The translations under genes were made by a program, and so were the position numbers. DNA of 64,000 nucleotides from contig DATBER010000024.1 in assembly GCA_036558905.1 (NCBI GenBank), positions 27,740 through 91,739 of the forward strand, given 5' to 3'. This DNA comes from DASXRA01 sp036558905 (lineage in GTDB: Bacteria > Actinomycetota > Actinomycetes > Mycobacteriales > Jatrophihabitantaceae). How positions within the stretch are numbered: position 1 is the first letter of the stretch; every line of letters starts with the position of its first letter. The notes beneath the pieces are model-generated. The model did no database searches. It saw only the letters and a program-made list of their open reading frames with translations, and was not told the origin of the DNA. Positions 52,362 to 61,733 of the stretch are shown here, one piece after another.

Positions 52362-52405
52362 ATGCATGCCGATCGTGTCTTTCGGACAACACGATCGGCA
52401 TGCAA
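52362..52405. repeat. 44-bp hairpin repeat, family 1, right copy
   Basis: TGCATGCCGATCGTGT (52363-52378) and ACACGATCGGCATGCA (52389-52404) are perfect 16-bp arms around a 10-nt loop. Relative to the left copy, a T-A pair has become C-G and a C-A mismatch has become T-A, so the stem is conserved while the sequence drifts. Confidence 0.85.
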
Positions 52406-52433
52406 CCGACGCAGGCCGGTAGCCTGCCCAGCC

Positions 52434-53465
52434 ATGGTCATCGTCATGGCTCCGGCCGCCACCGAGGCGGACATCAGTGCGGTATCGGCGCACATCGAGG
52501 CCCACGGCGGGCAGGCGTTCGTCAGCCGGGGCGTCACCCGCACGATCATCGGCGTCGTCGGCACCGAGGACGTCCTGGAGGCCCTGGACGTCAGCGGCCT
52601 GTCCGGCGTTACCGAGACGATGCGGATCACCGCGCCGTACAAGCTCGTCTCCGCCCAGAACCACGCCAAGCGGACCACCGTCCGGGTCGGTGGCGTGCCG
52701 ATCGGGCCGGACACGTTCACCCTCATCGCCGGGCCGTGCGCCGTCGAGACGGCCGAGCAGACCGTGGCCGCGGCCCGGATGGCCAAGCGGGCCGGCGCGA
52801 CGCTGCTGCGGGGTGGTGCCTACAAGCCGCGCACCTCGCCGTACGCGTTCCAGGGGCTGGGCGAGGCCGGACTGCGCATCCTGGCCGAGGTGCGCGACGA
52901 GGTGGGCCTGCCGGTCGTCACCGAGGTGACCGACGCGGCCGATGTCGCGAGTGTGGCCGAGCACGCCGACATGTTGCAGATCGGTACCCGCAACATGCAG
53001 AACTTCGGGCTGTTGCAGGCGGTGGGCGCCGCCGGCAAGCCGGTGATGCTCAAGCGCGGCCTGACCGCGACGTACGAGGAGTGGCTGATGGCCGCCGAGT
53101 ACATCGCCCAGCGCGGCAACCTCGACATCGTGCTGTGCGAGCGGGGCGTGCGCGGGTTCGAACCGTCCATCCGCAACATGCTCGATGTCACCGCCGTGCC
53201 GGCCGTCCAGCGGCTGTCGCACCTGCCGGTGATCGTCGACCCGTCGCACGCGGCCGGCCGGCGGGACCTGGTCGTGCCGCTGGCCCGCGCCGGGATGGCC
53301 GCCGGGGCCGACGGCGTGATGGTCGACGTCCATCCCAACCCGGAGACGGCCTTGTGCGACGGCGCCCAGGCGCTGGTCGGCGAGTCGCTGAACGAGCTGG
53401 CCGACGCGGTGACGACGATCCCGGCCCTGCTCGGCCGGACCTCGGCCGCCCACCTCGCGGGTTGA
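52434..53465 (+). CDS. aroF: DAHP synthase, type I-beta (AroF)
   Basis: First step of the shikimate pathway (PEP plus erythrose 4-phosphate). 343 aa: an N-terminal ferredoxin-like regulatory domain (about 1-70) and a TIM barrel with TLIAGPCAVETAEQTVAAAR, LLRGGAYKPRTSPYAFQGLG, IGTRNMQNFGLL, KPVMLKRGL, VIVDPSHAAGRRD and DGVMVDVHPNPETALCDGAQ. This is the Thermotoga/Bacillus-like single-family type, unlike the second DAHP synthase 2 kb away. TAGCCT 8 nt before ATG 52434 may give a near-leaderless mRNA. Confidence 0.94.
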   Translation: MVIVMAPAATEADISAVSAHIEAHGGQAFVSRGVTRTIIGVVGTEDVLEALDVSGLSGVTETMRITAPYKLVSAQNHAKRTTVRVGGVPIGPDTFTLIAGPCAVETAEQTVAAARMAKRAGATLLRGGAYKPRTSPYAFQGLGEAGLRILAEVRDEVGLPVVTEVTDAADVASVAEHADMLQIGTRNMQNFGLLQAVGAAGKPVMLKRGLTATYEEWLMAAEYIAQRGNLDIVLCERGVRGFEPSIRNMLDVTAVPAVQRLSHLPVIVDPSHAAGRRDLVVPLARAGMAAGADGVMVDVHPNPETALCDGAQALVGESLNELADAVTTIPALLGRTSAAHLAG

Positions 53466-53471
53466 GGCGAA

Positions 53472-53999
53472 TCAGCCCAGTCGCCCGACCAGTGTGCGCA
53501 GCTGGGTCCGGATGCCCGAGACCAGGCCGGTGTCGGCGCCCGCCGCGGTGCACAGCACGAGCAGGCGATCGCCCGCGACGGTGGCCGCCTCGACGAGGCT
53601 GCCCTGCTCGCACACGAACGCGCCGCCCGGCAGTACCTCGGTCGAGTGGGCGTTACAGGGACGGCGCACGCGGGCCAGTGCCGCGACCCGACCGGGCGCG
53701 TCCTTGGGCAGCGGCACCGTGCTGATCAGGATGGTGCGCCCGTCGCTGGTGTAGTTGCAGCCGCCGCTCGGCCGGCTGGCCACGGTCCACCGCCCGCCGA
53801 GCGCGGACGCCACGGCGTCCGATCCGAGCGGGCAGCCACCCGCGCTGCCGGCGACGGGCTCGTCGACGGCGTTGGCGGCCGCGGTCGTGGCCGCGCTGGT
53901 GCTCGACTCGGCGCGCCGCAACACCTTGCAGGCGGACACGCTGGCGGCAACGGCTAGAACTGCACAGAGGACAACCAGGCGGCGTCCAACGCGCATCAT
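53472..53999 (-). CDS. Putative lipoprotein
   Basis: 175 aa. A basic start (MRVGRRL), hydrophobic stretch and lipobox VSAC with the Cys at about residue 24 make a lipoprotein signal; the mature part has about six more cysteines (GGCPLG, GGCNYT, RPCNAH, FVCEQG). Resembles small actinobacterial DUF3558-like lipoproteins, but I do not assign a family. Convergent with aroF, 6 bp apart. Confidence 0.75.
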   Translation of the reverse strand: MMRVGRRLVVLCAVLAVAASVSACKVLRRAESSTSAATTAAANAVDEPVAGSAGGCPLGSDAVASALGGRWTVASRPSGGCNYTSDGRTILISTVPLPKDAPGRVAALARVRRPCNAHSTEVLPGGAFVCEQGSLVEAATVAGDRLLVLCTAAGADTGLVSGIRTQLRTLVGRLG

Positions 54000-54107
54000 T
54001 GCGATCCCCGTTTCGGCTCAGCTGCACTGCTCAGCGGCAAATCGGCGCTTAGCATGGCAGATCGGCGGACGGAGTTGGCGGAGGGCTCAGCGTGTCTGAG
54101 CAATCCC

Positions 54108-55106
<999 letters not shown>

Positions 55107-55119
55107 GCGCGGACGTCGA

Positions 55120-56478
55120 TCATGCTTCGCGGCGCTGGCGGTCGGCGACCAGACGCTCGGCCACCCGGAACGCCAGCTCGAGCGACTGCTCGATGTTCAG
55201 CCGCGGGTCGCAGGCCGTCTCGTAGCGCCGGGCCAGGTCCAGGGTGGTGAGCTCGGCGGTGCCGCCGATGCACTCGGTGACGTCGTCGCCGGTCAGCTCG
55301 ACGTGCAGCCCGCCCGGGTGCGTGCCCAGGGCGGCGTGCACGTCGAAGAAGCCGTCGACCTCGTCGAGGATGCGGTCGAGGTGGCGGGTCTTGACGCCCT
55401 CGGCGTCCTCGGTGTTGCCGTGCATCGGGTCGCAGTGCCACACCACCAGGTGCCCGGTCGACTGCACCTTCTCGATGATCGCCGGCAGCGCGTCGCGCAC
55501 CTTGTCGTTGCCCATGCGGCTGATCAGGGTCAGCCGCCCCGGCGTGTTGTGCGGGTCGAGCCGCTGCACCAGCTCGGCGGCGAACTCGGGCGTGGTCGTC
55601 GGTCCGAGCTTGACGCCGATCGGGTTGGCCAGCCGCGACACGAAGTCCAGGTGGGCGCCGTCGAGCTGACGGGTACGCTCGCCGATCCACACGAAGTGGC
55701 CGGACAGGTCGTAGGCGCGATCGCCCTCGATGCGGGTCAGCGCCCGCTCGTACTCGAGGATCAGCGCCTCGTGGCTGGCGTAGAGCTCGACGCCGTCCAG
55801 GGCACCGTCGTGCACGCCGCACGCGCGCATGAAGCGCACCGCCCGGTCGATCTCGTTGGCCGTGCGCTCGTAGCGGGCGCCCGTCTCGGTGCTGCGCGCG
55901 AAGGCGGTGTTCCAGGAGTGGACGCGGTCGAGCGCGGCCAGCCCGCCGCCGGCGTAGGCCCGGAGCAGGTTGAGCGTCGACGCCGCCGTCGAGTACGCGC
56001 GCAGGATGCGTCGCGGGTCGGGCGTGCGGTCGCCGGTGAGGTCGTTGACCATGTCACCGCGGTAGGAGTGCCGCCCGGTGGCGTCCACATCGGACGATCG
56101 CGGCTTGGCGTACTGCCCGGCGATGCGCCCGAGCTTGACCACCGGCATGGACGCGCCGTACGTCAGCACGACCGCCATCTGCAGCAGCACGCGAACCTTG
56201 CCGGCGATGTCGGCCTGCGAGCTGGTCGCGAAGGTCTCGGCGCAGTCGCCGCCCTGCAGCAGGAACGCCTCGCCCCGGGCCACGGCGGCCAGCCGCTCGC
56301 GCAGCTGGTTAACCTCGCTGGCCACCACCAGCGGCGGCAGGCCGGCCAGCGTGCCGGACGCCTCGTGCAGCGCGGCCTGGTCGGGCCATTGCGGTTGCTG
56401 CGCGGCCGGCAAGGTGCGCCAGACGTCGAGCCCCAGTTGGTCCGCAGAGGACGGGGCCGGCGCAGGTATGGGATTCAC
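55120..56478 (-). CDS. aroG: DAHP synthase, class II (AroG)
   Basis: Second, unrelated DAHP synthase, of the plant/mycobacterial class II. 452 aa with LLQGGDCAETF, RIAGQYAKPRSS, WNTAFARS, WIGERTRQLDGAHLDFVSR, NPIGVKLGP, VVWHCDPMHGNTEDAEGVKT and GGLHVELTGDDVTECIGG. M. tuberculosis AroG (Rv2178c) lies at the same locus. GTG 56478 has TACGCT 6 nt upstream, pointing to a leaderless mRNA. Confidence 0.96.
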   Translation of the reverse strand: MNPIPAPAPSSADQLGLDVWRTLPAAQQPQWPDQAALHEASGTLAGLPPLVVASEVNQLRERLAAVARGEAFLLQGGDCAETFATSSQADIAGKVRVLLQMAVVLTYGASMPVVKLGRIAGQYAKPRSSDVDATGRHSYRGDMVNDLTGDRTPDPRRILRAYSTAASTLNLLRAYAGGGLAALDRVHSWNTAFARSTETGARYERTANEIDRAVRFMRACGVHDGALDGVELYASHEALILEYERALTRIEGDRAYDLSGHFVWIGERTRQLDGAHLDFVSRLANPIGVKLGPTTTPEFAAELVQRLDPHNTPGRLTLISRMGNDKVRDALPAIIEKVQSTGHLVVWHCDPMHGNTEDAEGVKTRHLDRILDEVDGFFDVHAALGTHPGGLHVELTGDDVTECIGGTAELTTLDLARRYETACDPRLNIEQSLELAFRVAERLVADRQRREA

Positions 56479-56512
56479 GGGACAAGCGTAGGTGGTCACG
56501 TAACCTCGGCGC
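56479..56512. promoter_or_regulatory. Divergent leaderless promoters aroG / B3-B4 gene
   Basis: Minus strand TACGCT (56490-56485), 6 nt, GTG 56478; plus strand TAACCT (56501-56506), 6 nt, GTG 56513. Both predict transcripts starting on the start codon. Only 34 bp separate the two genes. Confidence 0.6.
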
Positions 56513-57178
56513 GTGACGACCCTGACCGTGGCCGACGACGTACGGGCCGCGTTTGCCCGGCTGCACATCGCCGCGGTGACCGCCGACGGCGTCGACAACA
56601 CCGCGCCCTGGCCCGAGGTGGCCGACCGGCTCGACGCGGTGGAGCGATCCGGCCCGGAGGTCGACGAGAACGATCCGCGCATTGCCAGCTGGCATTCGGC
56701 CTACCGGCGCTTCGGCACCAACCCGCGACGGCAGCGCCCCAGCGTCGACGCGCTGACCCGGCGGCTCGGTCGCACCGGCCGGCTGCCCCGGATCAGCCCG
56801 CTGGTCGACGCCTACAACCTCGTGTCGGTCACCCACGTCGTGCCGGCCGGCGCGTTCGACCTCGACCGCGTCGATGGCGACATAGCGGTGCGCTTCGCCG
56901 CGCCGGGCGATGTGTTCAGGCCGCTCGGCGAGCCGGACACGGTCGAGCAACCGCACGACGGCGAGGTCGTCTACGCCGACGCGAGCGGAGTGCTGACCCG
57001 GCACTGGAACCATCGCGACGCCGACCGGACCAAGGTCACGCCGGCCTCGCGCCGGGTGCTGATCGTGGTCGAGGCGATCGACGCGGCCCACCACGCAACG
57101 GTCGACTCCGCGGCCGACGACCTGGCCGGCCTGCTCAGCCCGCATGCGAAGGCCGTCACGGTCGAGCTGATCAGCTGA
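56513..57178 (+). CDS. B3/B4 tRNA-binding-domain protein
   Basis: 221 aa related to the B3/B4 domain of the phenylalanyl-tRNA synthetase beta chain: WHSAYRRFGTNPRRQRPSVD, LPRISPLVDAYNLVSVTHVV and EVVYADASGVLTRHWNHRDA. Free-standing copies are thought to edit or bind tRNA or amino acids; the role is unproven. Its end overlaps tetR by 8 bp on the other strand. Confidence 0.88.
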   Translation: MTTLTVADDVRAAFARLHIAAVTADGVDNTAPWPEVADRLDAVERSGPEVDENDPRIASWHSAYRRFGTNPRRQRPSVDALTRRLGRTGRLPRISPLVDAYNLVSVTHVVPAGAFDLDRVDGDIAVRFAAPGDVFRPLGEPDTVEQPHDGEVVYADASGVLTRHWNHRDADRTKVTPASRRVLIVVEAIDAAHHATVDSAADDLAGLLSPHAKAVTVELIS

Positions 57179-57800
57179 CCGGGAGCGTGCCGGTCAGCAA
57201 GCGCTGCAGCGTCGGGGCGGCCAGCGCGACGACCTCGTCGGCGGTCATGCTCGCGAGCGGCTCGATCTCCAGGACGTGGCGGGCCATCGCCAGTCCCATG
57301 AGGTGCCCGGCCGCCAGTGCCCCGCGTAACTGGGGCTGGTCCGCGTGCAGGGCGACGGCCAACGGCGTGAAGATCTGGTGCACCAGGAACTCGCGCAGCA
57401 ACGCGGCCGAATGCGAGTCCTCGGTCGCGGCGCGCAGCAACCCCATGATCGCCTCGCGCGAGGACTGCTTGTCCCAGGTCTCGGCGAACACCCGGGTCAT
57501 CCGCTCACCCACTCCGCGCCGTCCGGGCGCGGCGACTTGCGGGATCACGACGCTGGGCTCGAACGGCCAGCCGATCGTCTCGATCAGCAGGTTCGCCTTC
57601 GACCCGAAGAAGTGCACGATGAGCGGCGACGTCACGCCGGCCTCGGCCGCGATGCTGCGCAGGCTGGCGCCGTCGTAGCCGCTCTCGGCGAACTGTCGCC
57701 GCGCCGCGGCGACGATCGCCACGCGCGTTCCTGAATCACCGCGTCCCTGGCCGCCCTTGCGGCGGCCGGACCTCGTCGGAGTGCTCGTCACGCCCACCAT
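57171..57800 (-). CDS. TetR-family transcriptional regulator
   Basis: 209 aa. N-terminal helix-turn-helix: IVAAARRQFAESGYDGASLR, SIAAEAGVTSPLIVHFFGSK; the C-terminal ligand domain (about 70-205) resembles the TetR_C_33-like type. It is divergent from a membrane-protein gene and three repeats in the 75-bp gap are its likely operators. Confidence 0.93.
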   Translation of the reverse strand: MVGVTSTPTRSGRRKGGQGRGDSGTRVAIVAAARRQFAESGYDGASLRSIAAEAGVTSPLIVHFFGSKANLLIETIGWPFEPSVVIPQVAAPGRRGVGERMTRVFAETWDKQSSREAIMGLLRAATEDSHSAALLREFLVHQIFTPLAVALHADQPQLRGALAAGHLMGLAMARHVLEIEPLASMTADEVVALAAPTLQRLLTGTLPVS

Positions 57801-57814
57801 TGTGACATAACCAA

Positions 57815-57855
57815 TTGAGCGCGTGTAGTTAAGCGCGCTAAATTGAGCACGTTAA
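57815..57855. promoter_or_regulatory. Three 13-bp operator repeats in the tetR divergent region
   Basis: TTGAGCGCGTGTA (57815-57827), TTAAGCGCGCTAA (57829-57841) and TTGAGCACGTTAA (57843-57855) start exactly 14 bp apart; each is partly palindromic (TTRAGC/GYTAA). They lie between the TetR gene and the YhgE-like gene, as expected for TetR operators. Confidence 0.7.
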
Positions 57856-57875
57856 GCCAACAGAGAGGACTGGTC

Positions 57876-58865
57876 ATGACCAGCAGCGCGCCGCCGGTTG
57901 CCGCGCCGACGCCCCCACCAACCCGCCTGGTCGTCGTTGCGGCGGCTGGGGCACTGACCCTGATGCTGACGTTCGTCGGCGTGTTCCTGGCCGCCTTCCA
58001 CGACCCGCGTCCGAACCGCATACCGGTCGCCGTCGTCGCAACGGCCGACGAGGCGAGCGATCTGCAGGCCAAGGTCGACGACCTCGGGCTGGGCACGATC
58101 CACGCGATCGCGGTCGGCTCGCCGGACGAGGCCCGGGAGAAGGTGTTGAACCAGACCGTCCAGGCCGCCGTCGTGCCCGGCGCCGAGTCGACGGGGGTGC
58201 TGGTCGCCCAGGCGGCCAGCCCGATGCAGGCGCAGGCCCTGCAGCTCATGCTCGGCCGGGCGCTCGGACCCATTTCGATCCAGGACGTCCGGCCGCTGCC
58301 GGGTGGGGACTCACGGGGCCTGGCCACCGTGTTCGTCGCCTTCGGGCTGACCGTCGCCGGCCTCGCGTTCGGGGCGGCGCTGGCGCTGGTCGGCCGGCGG
58401 GCTCGCCTGCCCGTGCTGCTCGGCGTGCTCGGCGGCATCAGCGTGCTGGGCGGTCTCGGCGTGGCCCTGATCGCCGACCTGTGGGTCGGCGCGCTGACCG
58501 GAGCGTTCTGGCAGCTGGCCGGCCTGGCCGCGCTGCTCGTGCTGGCCGTGGCGGCGACGATGAGCGGCCTGGGCCGGCTGGCCGGGCCGATCGGGCTCGC
58601 CCTCGGTCTGCTGGTCGTGCTGCTGTTCGGCCTGTCGTCGGCCGGCGGACCACTCGGCTACCTGATGCTTCCCGACTTCTACCGGACGCTCAGCCAGGCA
58701 TTGCCCACCGGCGCCGCGGTGACCGCGATCCGGCACGCCGTGTACTTCGACACCGCGCACATCGCCCAGCCGGTGCTGGTGCTCGAGGCCTGGGCGCTCG
58801 GCGGCGTGCTGGCCGTCGCCGCCGCGCCGGCCGTGCGCCGGGCGCTCGCGAGGAAGGGCCGGTGA
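57876..58865 (+). CDS. YhgE/ABC-2-like membrane protein
   Basis: 329 aa: one N-terminal membrane helix (about 19-42), a soluble extracytoplasmic domain (VAVVATADEASDLQAKVDDL and QTVQAAVVPGAES) and five C-terminal helices, the plan of YhgE/Pip or ABC-2 permease-like proteins. No ATPase gene is near. ATG 57876 has GAGAGGAC upstream. Probably repressed by the divergent TetR protein; export of a toxic compound is a possible role. Confidence 0.8.
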   Translation: MTSSAPPVAAPTPPPTRLVVVAAAGALTLMLTFVGVFLAAFHDPRPNRIPVAVVATADEASDLQAKVDDLGLGTIHAIAVGSPDEAREKVLNQTVQAAVVPGAESTGVLVAQAASPMQAQALQLMLGRALGPISIQDVRPLPGGDSRGLATVFVAFGLTVAGLAFGAALALVGRRARLPVLLGVLGGISVLGGLGVALIADLWVGALTGAFWQLAGLAALLVLAVAATMSGLGRLAGPIGLALGLLVVLLFGLSSAGGPLGYLMLPDFYRTLSQALPTGAAVTAIRHAVYFDTAHIAQPVLVLEAWALGGVLAVAAAPAVRRALARKGR

Positions 58866-59518
58866 GCACCGTGCGGCTGCTGCTCACCGGCGGATCCGGC
58901 GTGCTGGGCCGCGCGCTTGTCCCGCTGGCCGAGGCGGCCGGCCACGAGGTGATCGCGCCGCGCCACGCCGACCTGGACCTGTTCGATCCGCCCGCCGTCG
59001 CCCGGGCGGTGGCCGGCGTCGATGCGATCCTGCACCTGGCCACCCGGATCCCCGGCCTCGACCACACCGCCGACCCGCGGGCCTGGCGCGAGAACGACCG
59101 CCTGCGGGCCGAGGCGTCGCGCAACCTGGTCGACGCCGCGCTGCGGGCCGATACCCAGGTGTACGTCCAGCCGACCGTGGCGGTGGTCTACCCGGACGGG
59201 CCGGCCGACGAGACGACTCCGCTGGGCGAGGTGCCCGATGCGCTGCGCTCGGCCCTGAGCGCCGAGCGGCAGGCCGAGCGGTTCGCGCACGCCGGCCGGC
59301 GCGGCATCGTCCTGCGCCTCGGGCTGCTCGACGGGCCGGGCACCGGCCACGACGCGCCGGTTGCGGCGTGGGGCGCCAGCCTGCACGTCGCCGACGCGGC
59401 GTCCGCCCTGCTCGCGGCGCTCACCCTGCCCAGCTCGGTCTACAACGTCTGCCGCGACGGCGAACGCGTGTCGAACCGCCGGCTGCGCAGCGTTTCCGGC
59501 TGGTCGCCCGCGCATTAG
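58862..59518 (+). CDS. NAD-dependent epimerase/dehydratase family protein
   Basis: 218 aa, short-chain extended Rossmann type: LLLTGGSGVLGRALVPLAEA (NAD motif), HLATRIPGLDHTADP, and a shortened C-terminal half. The YxxxK catalytic pair is not evident; the region that should contain it reads VYPDGPADETTPLG. It may be a non-catalytic or atypical member. GTG 58862 overlaps the membrane protein stop as GTGA, so it belongs to the TetR-controlled operon. Confidence 0.8.
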   Translation: MSTVRLLLTGGSGVLGRALVPLAEAAGHEVIAPRHADLDLFDPPAVARAVAGVDAILHLATRIPGLDHTADPRAWRENDRLRAEASRNLVDAALRADTQVYVQPTVAVVYPDGPADETTPLGEVPDALRSALSAERQAERFAHAGRRGIVLRLGLLDGPGTGHDAPVAAWGASLHVADAASALLAALTLPSSVYNVCRDGERVSNRRLRSVSGWSPAH

Positions 59519-59527
59519 TGTCACGCC

Positions 59528-60493
59528 ATGAGCAATCTCGACCGGACGCCCGCTCTCGGCACCTACGGAGGGCGGGCCGGCGTGGCGGCCACGCCGGTGC
59601 ACGAGGTGTTCGCCGGCCGCGAGGTGCTGCTCGGCGAGGCGACGACGGTGCGGCGGCTGCTGCCCAACCTCGGCCGCCGGCTCGTCGGCCCCTGGTGTTT
59701 TGTCGACCACTACGGCCCCGAGGACATCGCCGACCGCCCCGGCATGCAGGTGCCGCCGCATCCGCACATGGGCCTGCAGACGGTGAGCTGGCTGCTGGCC
59801 GGCGAGGTCCACCATCGCGACAGCGTCGGCAACCAGCAGGTGATCCGGCCGGGCGAGCTGGGCCTGATGACGTCCGGGCACGGCATCGCCCACGCAGAGC
59901 AGTCGCCGGCCCGCCATCCCGCGCTGCTGCACGGCGTGCAGCTGTGGGTCGCGCTGCCCGATTCGGCCCGCGAGGTGGCGCCGGTGTGGGCCCACCACTC
60001 CGACCTGCCCCGGTTCACCGACTCCGGCGTGACCACCACGGTGATCATGGGCGAGCTGGCCGGCGCCGAGTCGCCCGGTCACGCGTACTCGCCGATCGTG
60101 GGCGCCGACATCGCGCTCGAGCCGGGCGCCGACGCGCTGCTGCCGCTGGAGCCCGACTTCGAGCACGCCGCACTCAGCACCCTGGGCTCACTGGACGTCG
60201 ACGCCGTGCCCCTCGCGCCCGGCTCGATGCTGTACCTGGGCGCGGGCCGTCGTGACCTGCGGCTGCACGCTGCGGCCGGGGCGCGGATCCTGCTGCTCGG
60301 CGGCGAGCCGTTCGCCGAACAGATCGTCATGTGGTGGAACTTCGTGGGCCGGTCGAGTGACGAGATCGCCGCCGCCCGCGAGCAGTGGACGGCCGGTGAC
60401 CGCTTCGGGGCCGTCGCCGGCCACGACGGCGACCCGCTGCCCGCTCCCCCGATGCCGCCCGGCCGGCTCAAGCCCGGCGGCGCCGTCCGCTAA
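59528..60493 (+). CDS. Pirin family cupin protein
   Basis: 321 aa bicupin with the pirin metal site PPHPHMGLQTVSWLLAGEV (His pair), MTSGHGIAHAEQSP (His and Glu) and LLHGVQLWVALP. Bacterial pirins often have quercetinase or regulatory roles; which applies is unknown. Follows the epimerase by 9 bp and may end at the hairpin repeat downstream. Confidence 0.92.
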   Translation: MSNLDRTPALGTYGGRAGVAATPVHEVFAGREVLLGEATTVRRLLPNLGRRLVGPWCFVDHYGPEDIADRPGMQVPPHPHMGLQTVSWLLAGEVHHRDSVGNQQVIRPGELGLMTSGHGIAHAEQSPARHPALLHGVQLWVALPDSAREVAPVWAHHSDLPRFTDSGVTTTVIMGELAGAESPGHAYSPIVGADIALEPGADALLPLEPDFEHAALSTLGSLDVDAVPLAPGSMLYLGAGRRDLRLHAAAGARILLLGGEPFAEQIVMWWNFVGRSSDEIAAAREQWTAGDRFGAVAGHDGDPLPAPPMPPGRLKPGGAVR

Positions 60494-60513
60494 GCGCCGC
60501 CTCTGGCCCGTTC

Positions 60514-60567
60514 TTGATCAACAGTAGAAGTTGGTCGCCTGAGCGACCACTTCTTCCTGTTGATCAG
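60514..60567. repeat. Palindromic repeat, family 2, copy B
   Basis: TGATCAACAG (60515-60524) pairs with CTGTTGATCA (60557-60566); inside, AGAAGT and GGTCGC pair with ACTTCT and GCGACC around a CTGA loop, so almost the whole 53 bp is one hairpin. It lies between convergent genes (pirin and pfkA) and may act as a two-way terminator. Copy A is at 40607-40660. Confidence 0.8.
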
Positions 60568-60590
60568 GAAAAGGGGCGCCGCCGCGGCGC

Positions 60591-61616
60591 TCAGCCGAAG
60601 AAGACCTCGGCCTCGGCGTACAGCTCCGGCTTGACCGTCTTGAGCTCGGTGGTCGCGTCGGCCAGCGGCACCCGCACGATGTCGGTGCCGCGCAGGGCGA
60701 CCATTTTGCCGAAGTCGGCGGCGTTCACGGCGTCGATGGCGTGCAGCCCGAACCGGGTGGCCAGCACCCGGTCGAACGCGGTCGGCGTGCCGCCGCGCTG
60801 GATGTGGCCGAGCACCGTCGTGCGGGCCTCCTTGCCGGTGCGCTTCTCGATCTCGGACGCCAGCCACTCGCCGATACCGCCCAGGCGCACGTGCCCGAAG
60901 GCGTCCAGGCCCTTGTCGAGATGGACGTTGTCGCCGCCGTCGGGGGTCGCGCCCTCGGCCACCACGACGATCGGGGCGTAGTGCGACTGGAAGCGGCTCT
61001 CGACGTAGGCGCAGACCTTGTCGATCGAGAACGGCTGCTCGGGGATGAGGATCACGTTCGCGCCGCCGGCCAGGCCCGACTCCAGGGCGATCCAGCCGGC
61101 GTGGCGGCCCATGACCTCGACGATCAACGCGCGGTGGTGCGACTCGGCCGTGGTGTGCAGCCGGTCGATCGCCTCCATGGCGATGTTGAGCGCGGTGTCG
61201 AACCCGAACGTGTAGTCGGTGGCGTTGAGGTCGTTGTCGATCGTCTTGGGCACGCCCACCACGTTGACGCCCTGCTCGTGCAGCTTGGTCGCGACGCCGA
61301 GCGTGTCCTCGCCGCCGATCGCGACCAGCGCGTCGACGCCGAGCGTGTGCAGGTTCTCGCGGATTCGGGGCACCCCGCCGTCGATCTTGAACGGGTTGGT
61401 GCGCGAGGAGCCGAGGATCGTCCCGCCGCGGGGCAGGATGCCGCGCACCTCGGGGATGCCGAGCGGGCAGGTCAGGTTCTCCAGCGGGCCCTTCCAGCCG
61501 TCCCGGAAGCCGACGAACTCGTGGCCGTACACGCCGATCCCCTTGCGGACGACGGCTCGGATTACCGCGTTCAGACCGGGGCAGTCACCACCGCCGGTCA
61601 GCACTCCGATGCGCAT
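60591..61616 (-). CDS. pfkA: 6-phosphofructokinase with pyrophosphate-type residues
   Basis: Phosphorylates fructose 6-phosphate in glycolysis. 341 aa with GVLTGGGDCPGLNAVIRAVV, PRGGTILGSSRTNP, PKTIDNDLNATDYTFGFDTA (catalytic Asp), VMGRHAGWIALESGLAGGAN and GHIQRGGTPTAFDRVLATRF. Residue 104 is Asp (GGEDTLG) and residue 124 is Lys (VPKTIDND); both are Gly in E. coli ATP-PFK, and the Asp/Lys pair is typical of pyrophosphate-dependent enzymes such as that of Amycolatopsis methanolica. Phosphoryl donor needs testing. Confidence 0.94.
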   Translation of the reverse strand: MRIGVLTGGGDCPGLNAVIRAVVRKGIGVYGHEFVGFRDGWKGPLENLTCPLGIPEVRGILPRGGTILGSSRTNPFKIDGGVPRIRENLHTLGVDALVAIGGEDTLGVATKLHEQGVNVVGVPKTIDNDLNATDYTFGFDTALNIAMEAIDRLHTTAESHHRALIVEVMGRHAGWIALESGLAGGANVILIPEQPFSIDKVCAYVESRFQSHYAPIVVVAEGATPDGGDNVHLDKGLDAFGHVRLGGIGEWLASEIEKRTGKEARTTVLGHIQRGGTPTAFDRVLATRFGLHAIDAVNAADFGKMVALRGTDIVRVPLADATTELKTVKPELYAEAEVFFG

Positions 61617-61733
61617 TGCCGCTCCTCGATTCGTTCGACGTCGGATGCCGCGCGCAGCCTATCCGGGCGCGGAGGGGCGGCTCGCGCCGGACGCGGCGGT
61701 CAGGGTGAGTACGCCGGCGAAGGCGGGCCGAAC

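Noticed and set aside
51739..52422. One intact 227-codon gene between pknL and aroF
   Set aside because: Family-like fragments occur in several frames and the frame includes the hairpin repeats at both ends, so a pseudogene fits better.
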